DNA of 26,078 nt from positions 1 to 26,078 of the forward strand of contig CAYXBC010000027.1 of the NCBI GenBank assembly GCA_964463255.1, in the 5' to 3' direction. Below are positions 1 through 7,903 of the stretch, in pieces. Position 1 is the first letter of the stretch, and every line of letters begins with the position of its first letter. The position numbers and the translations under genes were made by a program. Below the pieces are notes generated by a model. That model searched no databases, had not been told where the DNA came from, and worked only from the letters and a program-made list of their open reading frames with translations. The DNA comes from CAJBLF01 sp964463255. GTDB taxonomy: Bacteria; Patescibacteriota; Gracilibacteria; Absconditabacterales; Absconditicoccaceae.

Positions 1-480
1 GTTGCAGGATTATAGGTCACACTAGCGGTAGGTTTTGTAGTATCAATCCAGTTCACGGTTGCTGTTGTTGATCACGTATTTCCTAAACTATCTACAAAAT
101 TATAGGTGAAACTTCCGTTTCCGGTAAATGTATAGTTCGCTGATCATGAGTTATTCGTAATCGTTACTCCTGTTTTGCTAAATCACGTAAGTGTTGAAAT
201 GACGTTTCCGCTGGTTGTAGTCGCGGGATTGTAACTTACTGTAGCCGTCGGTTTCGTGGTATCTATTCGTGAAACAGTTGCAGTGGTTGATCACGTATTT
301 CCTAGACTATCTACAAAATTATACGTAAAGCTTCCGTTTCCGGTAAATGTATAATTCGCTGATCATGAGTTATTCGTAATCGTTACTCCTGTTTTGCTAA
401 ATCACGTAAGTGTTGAAATGACGTTTCCGCTGGTTGTAGTCGCGGGATTGTAACTTACTGTAGCCGTCGGTTTCGTTGTA
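1..480. repeat. 219-bp direct repeat inside the Ig-like protein gene
   Basis: Two near-identical copies with a 219 bp offset (73 codons) cover roughly 20-239 and 239-458. For example, GATCATGAGTTATTCGTAATC-type sequence starts at 142 and again at 361. Nucleotide identity is very high, with few changes, so the duplication is recent or maintained by gene conversion. More diverged modules of the same protein lie at 480-900. A further copy may continue beyond position 1. Confidence 0.85.
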
Positions 481-1892
481 TCTATAGTAAATATTGCTCA
501 GCTACTATTTCCTGCTCTATCATAGACCGTAAATATATATCTTCATCCACTACTTACGCTTGATCCACTTTGGAAATTACCACTATACGTTGAATTATCC
601 AATCATGATAATATTGCTCAAGAAATATTGGTATCGGAAAACGTTATTGTTGCACCTGAATAATATCATCATGAACTTACTCCTGCAAAGATTGGTTTTG
701 TAGTATCTATAGTAAATGGTCTATTTGTAGCTGTTCCTGTATTTCCAGCAGCATCGCTCGCTACAACATTCCATGCATAGTTTCCATCTCAGGTAGTAAA
801 GGATATTCAAGTTGTGCTCGAATTTACTCATGAAGAATAAATCTGACTTCATCAACTATAGACATAAAAAGTATATCAGGAAACTGCAACATTGTCTGAT
901 CATGATCGAGTGAACAAGGTATTGCCTATAAGATATGCTCAACTTGCAGGAGTAATAAGGGAAACAACGGGAAGTGTGATATCCCTCACGGTGACAGCAT
1001 TTGCCAACGGAGTAAGTAATGATGTTCCAGTCGCCGACAAAGACATTCCACTTCCTATTCAGGTCAAAGTCAGACTTATTCATGTTGCTATACCCGATGC
1101 GAAAGTAGCTGAGCTAGGATAGCTTCACGCAGGTCCAGAAAAGGTAAGTGATTTACTTCCTGCATATGTGGTAATAATATTTTTAAATTGATCAAATGCA
1201 TATCACGTCACCGTAAAGGCAGTTCACCCAGTCTGTGCTGATGCAGTACCACCATGTCAAGAATTAATGGTAAAGGTCTGACCAGGAAGAACAATATCCA
1301 AATATTTTCCTGTACCAGCAACTTGTGAAAGTGATCAGAAATTTGTTACATCATTGGTAATTCAAGCTATAGTTAAAGTTCAAGGATTTCCTGATGTTCT
1401 CAAGATATTTACCGCACCAGTGATAATACTACCAGTAATAGCCTGCACCCAAACACCAGTAATAGTAAAGATATCAAGACCATTATCGCCACCACCACCA
1501 CCTGGAGTCGTCATAGTTGCAGTAATAGTTGTTGAAGTTACTGCTATCGTTGCTGCAGAGATATCCATTGCTGCCTTATAAGAAATAGTTCCAGAACCAG
1601 CTCTAAATTTCCAATTACTTGGAGCAGTCAAAATCAATGTTTTATTACTTTGACCTCTACTGATATCAGTAGTAGCTCACTCAGTGACAACAATACCACT
1701 CAACATTGTCCATCAGCTAGTGGTTGCATTCCCTGCTAAGTCAGCAGAGAGATTAGTACCACCAGTCGCTGGTGTAGTAGTCACCGCAGCATATACCATA
1801 ACAGCAGTGAAACCAAGAAAAATAAATGATAACAAAACAAACATAGATCTGAAACTGAAAGATTTGGCACGCTTGCTGAACCAAGAAATCAT
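1..1892 (-). CDS. Secreted/surface protein with bacterial Ig-like repeats (C-terminus beyond left edge)
   Basis: Read with TGA=Gly, one frame stays open from an ATG at 1892 to the window edge (about 630 codons visible). The N-terminus is a signal peptide or signal anchor: a basic stretch (KRAKSFSFR) and then a hydrophobic core ending near VMVYAA, about residue 31. A Gly run (PGGGGGDNG) lies near residue 130. The rest is rich in Thr, Ser and Gly and almost without charge, with repeated DTTKP starts and the AGNTG-type ends typical of bacterial Ig-like modules in adhesins and S-layer-like proteins. The last two visible modules are near-identical 73-residue units (219 bp period, for example position 142 against 361). 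No catalytic motif is visible. A role in the envelope or in host-cell contact is inferred from the architecture. About twenty in-frame TGA codons fall at Gly-like positions. The gene diverges from the plus-strand paralogue array starting at 2400. Confidence 0.85.
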
Positions 1893-1962
1893 AGTAAAGG
1901 GAGAAAAGAATAAAAAGAATTAAAAAAAATAAGAATATATAGGAGCTACATCATATCAAAGA

Positions 1963-2073
1963 TTACAACATCAAAATAACGAAGGTAAAGACCAACATAA
2001 CCAACATACTAGTAAGGAAAGCTGATCGCCTAAATGATTTGGCTGTTTGCTGTAAAGAAGTTTCTCAAGACAT
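1963..2073 (-). CDS. Small membrane ORF, 36 aa, similar to the leader of the adjacent surface protein
   Basis: ATG at 2073, stop TAA at 1963-1965, one internal TGA (Gly3). The product starts MSGETSLQQTAKSFRRSAF and continues as one hydrophobic helix (about residues 19-36) up to the stop. The basic AKSF.R stretch followed by a hydrophobic core resembles the first 35 residues of the surface protein encoded just downstream (KRAKSFSFRSM...). It could be a free-standing small membrane protein or the remnant of a duplicated leader. The 70 bp between its stop and the next ATG contain no clear terminator. Nothing else is recognisable, and a chance ORF cannot be excluded. Confidence 0.35.
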
Positions 2074-2115
2074 GAACCACAAAATACGACATAAAGAATT
2101 TTATACGAACAAATT

Positions 2116-2301
2116 CTAATCTAAACCAAAAATAAATAAACTGAATTTATCAAGAACTATTTGAGAATACAGTTGATAAGCCGCAGAAAACAACATATAT
2201 CCTACTAAATATGAATTTTTAGAAATATTACCAAGAAAATGTCAAATCAGAAAAGAAATTAATATATCAAGATATATATGGTAAGAAGCAATATCTTTCA
2301 A
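2116..2301 (-). CDS. Possible small hydrophobic membrane ORF, 61 aa
   Basis: The frame is open with TGA=Gly and ends in TAG at 2116-2118. The only long start is TTG at 2301; the first ATG, at 2196, would give just 26 residues. The sequence has two hydrophobic stretches (HIYLDILISFLIGHFLG and IVLDKFSLFIFGLD) separated by a polar loop with an aromatic pattern (YLVGYMLFSAAYQLY), which looks like a real membrane hairpin. The family is not recognised. It lies between the plus-strand array and the small leader-like ORF. The lack of a normal start suggests either a TTG start or a decayed gene. Confidence 0.25.
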
Positions 2302-2347
2302 AGAAAAAAATCAGATTCTTTGATTATTCAGTTTTGTTCTTTTTATT

Positions 2348-2374
2348 TTGTGTCTATAATCATTGCGTTATAAT
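2348..2374 (+). promoter_or_regulatory. Candidate promoter of the paralogue array
   Basis: Two TATAAT hexamers (2355-2360 and 2369-2374) lie 26-45 bp before the ATG at 2400. A weak TTGTGT -35-like hexamer sits at 2348, 15 bp before the second. An AAGG ribosome-site-like stretch at 2386-2389 is 10 bp before the ATG. The assignment is by consensus only; in AT-rich DNA such boxes can arise by chance. Confidence 0.4.
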
Positions 2375-2399
2375 TTTTATCAAATAAGGTAGCAAAAAA

Positions 2400-3263
2400 A
2401 TGGAACAAAAAGAATCACTCATATGTAGAGGGAAAAAATGTGTGGTGAATCATCTCAAGAAACACCACAAGATTTACACATGAACAGGAATTGGGATGAC
2501 ATTGATGGCAATCATTGCAGGAGTTTTTATTTCAACGCTTTGAAGCTCTATGACAAGAACAAATGCATCATGAAATGAATGAGAAAAAGCGCTCCTGATA
2601 TTTTATCAGATAGAAGATATAGGGATAAGAAGAGATTTGCTTTTCCACAGGATCGGAAAGGAACATTTTCTAATATGGGAATATAACTTTCATGCCCTCC
2701 AAGAACAGTTTCATCTAGCAAGCAATATCGGTGAAAAATTTAAGATAGCCAGAAAAATCGATGAATTGATACACTGGCAAGATGCATATGCAAGATCACA
2801 AAACATTATAAGTGCTGCTGATGAAGCGGAATTTCAATTATTGGAGGCAAACTTTGATCTATACTATAATATACAGCCGATACTATCACGAACAAACAAA
2901 TCAGACACATTCAAAAACAACGCAAACACTATATTTAGCCAATTACAAACGATAGCTACAAAAAGAGATGAAATAATCCACATTTTAGGAAAAGATGATT
3001 TCTTGATATGGGAAAAATTTTATCATGAATATGTATCTCAGTTAGAAACAGCAAGCACTATAGAAGAAAAATATACATTGATGAAATCGATAAGCAATAT
3101 CCTCTACCGGCAGGATAACTATTTCAAATATATGGGATATGTAGGGCAAGACAAATACATCACCGATAAAGAGGAAGATACCTATCAACAGATACAACAG
3201 GAATTTGAAAGATTGAAAACATGAGAATTATTTAATATCCTGTATATATCGGATAAGAGCTAA
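2400..3263 (+). CDS. Array paralogue A: single-pass membrane protein with two copies of the extracytoplasmic helical domain
   Basis: 287 aa with TGA=Gly (TGA at Gly28, Gly50, Gly59, Gly62 and near the C-terminus), ATG 2400, TAA 3261-3263. A short basic N-terminus (VNHLKKHHKIYTG) precedes a transmembrane helix at about residues 29-48, so the long C-terminal part is predicted outside the cytoplasmic membrane. That part holds two related helical units: IFYQIEDIGIRRDLLFH with EKFKIARKIDELIHWQD, and IFSQLQTIATKRDEIIH with EKYTLMKSISNILYRQD. Each matches the single unit in the downstream paralogues (FxQM..IAH.KD...H, then EK.K.A..L...I..Q). No known family is recognised. It is the first gene of a run of eight with gaps of 15-52 bp, so they are probably co-transcribed. 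Function unknown. Confidence 0.85.
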
Positions 3264-3287
3264 GATTAGCACTATATATATCAAACA

Positions 3288-3923
3288 ATGTTTTATACTC
3301 TAAAAAATAATAATAAAATGGAAAACACTATGGTAGATCCCAACCAAGAAATTATCTTCCACCCTACGTATAGCGACAATCCGGGTCTTGACCAAAGACA
3401 GAAGGTAGCAGAGCATGTAGGTAAACATTATAGGAAGTATCTGTTCTCCGTAGGAGCATTGAGCGGATTCATGATTGCATTTACCGCGCGGATATTTTTT
3501 GGCACAAGCGATACGACAAGTAGTACCAGTGCAGCGTATGAATCATTTACACCAGAAGTAAATGCAATCCTGATTTTCAATCAAATGGATGCTATAGCCC
3601 ATGAGAAAGATAACTTCTTTCATCAGCCAGGAAAGATTTATACACTAAGTTGAGACACCCTATTCACCAAATACGATACAATGTTTCATGTGTTGGACAA
3701 TGCATATCACCGATCCATAGAAACCAAAGAAAAATTGAAACGAGCACAAAAGCTAGAAAAATTTATCAAAATACAAAACGAACTTTTCGCTGCGACAGAA
3801 TATGTAAATACAGAACAAGATAAAAAATTTGAAACATTGGATAAGCAATTCTTACAGATACTTGATCAGATAGTTACTACAGGAAACAACCAAGAAATAA
3901 GCGGAAGTACAATAAGCAAATAA
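3288..3923 (+). CDS. Array paralogue B: single-pass membrane protein
   Basis: 211 aa from ATG 3288; in-frame ATGs at 3318 and 3330 are also possible, and no clear Shine-Dalgarno site decides between them. One in-frame TGA (3651-3653) would split it in the standard code. Its layout is a polar N-terminus, a basic membrane-proximal motif (HYRKYLF, about residues 47-53), a transmembrane helix at about 52-72, and an outside domain with IFNQMDAIAHEKDNFFH, MFHVLDNAYH, EKLKRAQKLEKFIKIQNELF and a charged C-terminal helix. These blocks recur in paralogues C and D almost word for word, which fixes the family. There are no cysteines or catalytic-looking motifs. Function unknown; an envelope location is inferred from topology. 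Confidence 0.87.
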
Positions 3924-3967
3924 GCGGAAGAGAGACAATCAGTACGTTTTAATCAATAAATTAAAAA

Positions 3968-5485
3968 ATGAAGAAAACACCAAGAGAAAAGAACGAAAAA
4001 ATCATATCTGATACTATACACCCCAAAGAAGGTGAGAATATTTTTTTAGAAAAACCAGAGGATAAGAAACAAAACAAATGATACCTGTCTATATTTCTTT
4101 TAAAAACAGCCTCAGATATTGCGGGAATGTATACTGCTTCCAAAAAGATGTCAAAGAGAAAATTGCAAGAAATCACGACAACAATAAGCAATGGAGAAGC
4201 GACCGTAGTAGCTCAATTTATTACCGATATATCAGAAGAAGTTTTAGTAGGAGAATGAATGAGAAGTTTAACGATTAATGCTTGGACCTCAGCACCAGAA
4301 AAACAGGTAAGAATATCTGCTAAGTTATATATATGTAATATTGATGGTTCAGAAAAAGTACTACAGAGAGTATTAAATACTTCTTGATTTCTGACAAAGC
4401 TAGCAACGAATTATATCATAGAAGCACATGGTCCCTCAATTACAATACCTAGCACAAAGAGAGTAATTATTAAAATAATGGCAGAAAAAAACGATACTAC
4501 ACAACCAAACCCAACGGTTACGATAGGTCTTGAAAATAACACCTATACAAGAATAGATATACCAATGCAGTTAACAGGAAATATACAACAAGCAGCAGAA
4601 AATGCAAAACAATCAACAGGAAATATACAACAAGCAGCAGAAAATGTAAATCAAGCAACAGAAAATAAAAGTCAATCAGCAGAAAATAAAAATCAAGCAA
4701 CAGAAAACAAAAGTCAATCAGCAGAAAATGTGAATCAAGCAGCAGAAAATAAAAGTCAATCAGCAGAAAATAAAAATCAATCAGCAGAAAATGTAAATCA
4801 ATCAGCAGGAAATAAAAATCAATCAGCAGGAAATAAAAGTCAAGCAGCAGGAAATGTGAATCAATCAGAAGGAAATATAAATCAAGCAGCAGAAAATGAA
4901 AAACAACAAAGAGAAAATAAAAAACAAGCAGCAGAGAATGAGAAACAACAAAAAGAAAATGAAAAACAAGCAAGAGAAAATGAAAAACAGGCAAGAGAAA
5001 ATACAAAACAAAAAACAGTTGAACGAATGAGCAAACAATATAGAAGATACCTTTTTTGAATAGGAGGATTCTGTGGACTAGCTCTGGCAATCAGTATACG
5101 AACCTTGATGAGCAGAAACAGTGCAAATACCATAAATATAGAATATATATGATGATCAACCAGTGGAAATAACGCAATCCAAACGTTTGATCAAATGGAG
5201 ATTATCGCTCACCAAAAAGATAATTTTTCCCATAAGAGTGGAAATAGTTACGCATCAAGTGGAGATAATCTAGCTATCACATATGATAACATGTTTCATA
5301 CATTGGATAACGCATATCATAATGCAACTACAATCCACGAGAAGATTCAGTGAGCACAAAAGATAATAGAAATTATTGATTTGGAAAATACGCAATTTGC
5401 TCAAACAACATTTATAAACGATGCATTAGACAAGACACGGAGACAATTAGAAGATAAATTTACTCAACTACTTAGCGGAAAATAA
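3968..5485 (+). CDS. Array paralogue C: N-terminal domain + 21 heptad repeats + membrane anchor + family domain
   Basis: 505 aa in one uninterrupted code-25 frame from ATG 3968 to TAA 5483-5485; a second in-frame ATG at 4478 could be an internal start. Residues 1-170 form a mixed soluble-looking domain of unknown type. Residues 204-350 are exactly 21 seven-residue units of the form (E/G)N..Q.. (ENKSQSA, ENVNQAA, ENEKQAR), very rich in Asn, Gln, Ala and Lys. A basic motif (SKQYRRYLFG) leads into a transmembrane helix at about 364-382. The outside part carries the family blocks TFDQMEIIAHQKDNFSH, MFHTLDNAYH and EKIQGAQKI. By the positive-inside rule the repeat block would be cytoplasmic, perhaps as a stalk or oligomerising helix. 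The standard code would break it at six or more TGA codons. Confidence 0.83.
4577..5017. repeat. 21 tandem 21-bp repeats encoding heptads
   Basis: 441 bp = 21 contiguous units of 21 bp, each encoding seven residues with Asn at position 2 and Gln at position 5. The unit drifts along the array: NIQQAA and KSQSA/VNQAA types first, then charged EKQAR/EKQQK types next to the membrane anchor. No frame break, insertion or partial unit occurs inside, so length changes appear to be held to whole heptads. Confidence 0.95.
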
Positions 5486-5525
5486 TCAGAAAGAGAGAAT
5501 ACTTTTACTCACAGCAGAAATACTC

Positions 5526-6020
5526 ATGGACATCAGAAAAAAAAATCTGAAACAGAAAGATCGTCACAAAGTTGTAGTTGGTCGGATAATAGACAATAGT
5601 ATTTTGATAAACATAATAATACGGACCATAGCAATTATCATATTCAGCATAATCATAGCAAAGATATTACCTATCTCCACAATAGCCAAAAAAAATATAC
5701 AAGAATATAATGTACTCAAAAAAATGGCGCAGATAGACAATATCGCCCACGAGCAAGATAGTATGTTAGATGAAATAGATTATAGCTTAGGTAGTACGTA
5801 TAGTACAGGACGAGATAGAAAATTTCACATCATAGACAACAAATATCATACTACACAATATAGAGATGAAAAATATAAAGCAGCAGTAGAACTAAATACA
5901 TTGATCGAAGAGCAGAATATATTTATTCATGAGACTATAGGGACAGGAAATCCATTTAGTGACTTAGCCAAAACAAAATTCGATACACTGCAAAAAGAAC
6001 TTAAAGCGCTACAAATGTAA
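5526..6020 (+). CDS. Array paralogue D: single-pass membrane protein
   Basis: 164 aa, ATG 5526, TAA 6018-6020, with no internal TGA, so it is intact in either code. It has a strongly basic N-terminus (DIRKKNLKQKDRHK), an Ile-rich transmembrane helix at about residues 26-48, and an outside domain with MAQIDNIAHEQDSMLDE, FHIIDNKYHT, EKYKAAVELNTLIEEQN and a C-terminal helix KTKFDTLQKELKAL. These match the family blocks of B and C. The KYLFG membrane-proximal motif is replaced by a longer basic stretch. It lies 40 bp after C and 15 bp before E. Family unknown to me. Confidence 0.85.
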   Translation: MDIRKKNLKQKDRHKVVVGRIIDNSILINIIIRTIAIIIFSIIIAKILPISTIAKKNIQEYNVLKKMAQIDNIAHEQDSMLDEIDYSLGSTYSTGRDRKFHIIDNKYHTTQYRDEKYKAAVELNTLIEEQNIFIHETIGTGNPFSDLAKTKFDTLQKELKALQM

Positions 6021-6035
6021 AAAAATACACCAGAC

Positions 6036-6578
6036 ATGAGACACAAAAAAATGAAAATATTTTATGCTTATCAACAATTACAGATGACAAAAAAAACACA
6101 AAAACTCAATGAAGAACAACAAAAAAAATCATTGTGCGTGTTACGATTTTGAAGGGTATCATTCAACATAATTTTGGGAATAGTATGATTTTTGGTGATA
6201 ATTATTGGTATAGGAATACTTATATACCAATGAAATGCAGCAAAAAATACACTGAAGGAGTACCAAGCAATCCAAATCTTCCTAAAGCTAGATGATTTGG
6301 CTCATACACAGATAAACACTACGACAATGACATGAATTGCATACGGATTTCCATGAATCAAAGAATTTAAAGGAATAGATAATAACTTCCATACAGCAAA
6401 AACATTTGCAGAAAAAAGTAAATACGCACAAGAGATGGCTGTATTTCTGGAAGAATTAAATAAATACCTCAATACCACGATAGGAATATCTACACAAGAA
6501 GACTGGATAAGAGAGCAAAGATACAGCAAGATACACAATGCATTTCTCGAGATCCAGCAAACATTCTACCCAAACTAA
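6036..6578 (+). CDS. Array paralogue E: single-pass membrane protein
   Basis: 180 aa with TGA=Gly (five in-frame TGA codons). ATG 6036 is chosen as the first after the stop of D; ATG 6051 is in the same frame. A Lys/Gln-rich N-terminus is followed by a hydrophobic helix at about residues 41-65 (IILGIVGFLVIIIGIGILIY). The outside part carries weaker versions of the family blocks: IFLKLDDLAHTQ, FKGIDNNFHTAK, EKSKYAQEMAVFLEELN and a C-terminal YSKIHNAFLEIQQTF. It is the most diverged full-length member. In the standard code only fragments would be seen. Function unknown. Confidence 0.8.
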
Positions 6579-6630
6579 TAAGACTATACAGACATATACC
6601 TATAACCTTTTATATTATAGACAAGCAAAG

Positions 6631-7128
6631 ATGCCACTCCACAAAAAAATCATGCACCACCTAAATAGACACAAAGAACGTGTCATAGCACACATCCAGA
6701 AGCATCACAAGAAATATACATTCTGATGATGAGTGGTTACGGGGATAGGTATAGTCAGTATCATAGTCCTCATATGACTATTTCTGGGTATAAATATGAT
6801 GATAGGAAGATCTCAAGCAATAGATGAAGAAGTGAAAATATACAAGCAGCTTGCAGTATTCAATATAATCGATGACTTCGTACATCAGAAATTCGAAAAT
6901 ATCAGTGCAAAAATGGATCCTGGGACCACAGAGATTGATAAAGAGTTTCTTATCATAGATACTACATATCATACTGCGAAGCATCTGAATGAAAAATATA
7001 AAGCAGCAAAAAATATGGTAGTATTTATCCTAAAATGACGCGGCATCATAAGAGACCTATGATACATGACACCAGATGAGGATAGGACATTTGATGCGAT
7101 GATATACGAGTTCTATCAGATAAGATAA
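6631..7128 (+). CDS. Array paralogue F: single-pass membrane protein
   Basis: 165 aa, ATG 6631 (AGCAAAG just upstream), TAA 7126-7128. The His/Lys-rich N-terminus (HLNRHKERVIAHIQKHHKK) ends in YTF and then three consecutive TGA codons read as Gly-Gly-Gly at the membrane boundary. A transmembrane helix follows at about residues 35-57. The outside domain has FNIIDDFVHQKFEN, EFLIIDTTYHTAKH and EKYKAAKNMVVFILK, all family blocks. Its N-terminus is close to that of G (HH.NKHKARVVAHIQKHH), so F and G are the most recent duplicates of the array. A standard-code gene call would stop exactly at the membrane. Confidence 0.83.
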
Positions 7129-7162
7129 AAAAGATACCATTTTATGTATTTATGTATCGACC

Positions 7163-7510
7163 ATGGCACTTCATCACAAGATTATGCATCATGTAAACAA
7201 ACATAAAGCACGCGTAGTAGCGCACATCCAAAAACATCACACGAAATACCTTTTCGGTGCAGGAATAATTTCCTGAGTAGGGGTATTTAAACTCATCGGT
7301 GTCATAGCCATATTTTTTGGCGTGACCTATATGGGAGGATGATCACTAGGAGGAGACTATTATGATGCTGAGTATTATCTCCAGCAAATAATCAAGGATG
7401 TCAGCATAAGCACAAGTGCGATTACAGGTACAGAAACAATGACATGATGCAGCAATACAGGGATCAATCTCTCATGAACGACGGAGGGTTGTCCGATACT
7501 ACCTAAATAA
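7163..7510 (+). CDS. Array paralogue G: truncated family member
   Basis: 115 aa, ATG 7163, TAA 7508-7510, four in-frame TGA codons. The N-terminus (MHHVNKHKARVVAHIQKHH) and KYLFGAG motif match F, and a transmembrane helix follows at about residues 31-60. The outside part is short: after AEYYLQQIIKDV it diverges into a Thr/Gly/Ser-rich tail with two cysteines (GCSNTG and EGCPILPK), and the FH.LD..YH and EKYK blocks are missing. It is either a shortened paralogue with a new tail or a decaying gene. The two cysteines are unusual for this family. Confidence 0.75.
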
Positions 7511-7536
7511 GATTTTATATTATGGCAGAAAAATAG

Positions 7537-7824
7537 ATGATAAGTATAACATTGAACATAATATATATCTTCATTATCCTGATCGCTATATATTACGGTA
7601 TAACAAAATATATCCAAACCAGACATAAAACAATCATCCGAGGATTATGTATTTTGCTGTTTTCATTAATCCTTGAGATACAACGGATTAATCTAGGAAA
7701 TTATTTAATAGATACTACTGACGCATACCGAACGATAAGAGATATCGCACGGACGATATTGATGATTTCAGGATTCTCCATACTCAAAAGCAATCCGAAC
7801 ACTACCAAAAAAAAGCACAAATAA
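7537..7824 (+). CDS. Small hydrophobic membrane protein, 95 aa
   Basis: ATG 7537, TAA 7822-7824, no internal TGA. Two clear transmembrane helices (about residues 3-22 and 35-47) and a third probable one (about 71-86, RTILMISGFSIL) with a Lys-rich C-terminus. It lacks the motifs of the preceding paralogue array but starts 26 bp after gene G and may share its transcript. A polar loop (INLGNYLIDTTDAYRTIRD) lies between helices 2 and 3. The family is not recognised. Confidence 0.7.
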   Translation: MISITLNIIYIFIILIAIYYGITKYIQTRHKTIIRGLCILLFSLILEIQRINLGNYLIDTTDAYRTIRDIARTILMISGFSILKSNPNTTKKKHK

Positions 7825-7903
7825 CTACATACAAATTATACACAGACACTTTTGTCCTGACTTTGTCAGTATATTTCGTAAAATAGCAATATATACTCCA
7901 ACT

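Larger units (their letters stand above)
1893..2399. other. Divergent intergenic region
   Basis: About 500 bp between the minus-strand surface protein and the plus-strand paralogue array. Apart from the two doubtful minus-strand small ORFs it is AT-rich. It should hold the promoters for both directions. The clearest promoter-like element is the pair of TATAAT boxes just before the array. No RNA gene, IS element or strong hairpin was seen. Confidence 0.5.

Noticed and set aside
1354..1923. Plus-strand ORFs over the Ig-like protein gene
   Set aside because: The minus frame has a signal peptide, repeats and continuity; the plus ORFs are short low-complexity shadows.
4518..5090. Long minus-strand ORF over the heptad repeats
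   Set aside because: It is a mirror of the 21-bp repeat: low-complexity Phe/Leu text forced by the repeat on the opposite strand.
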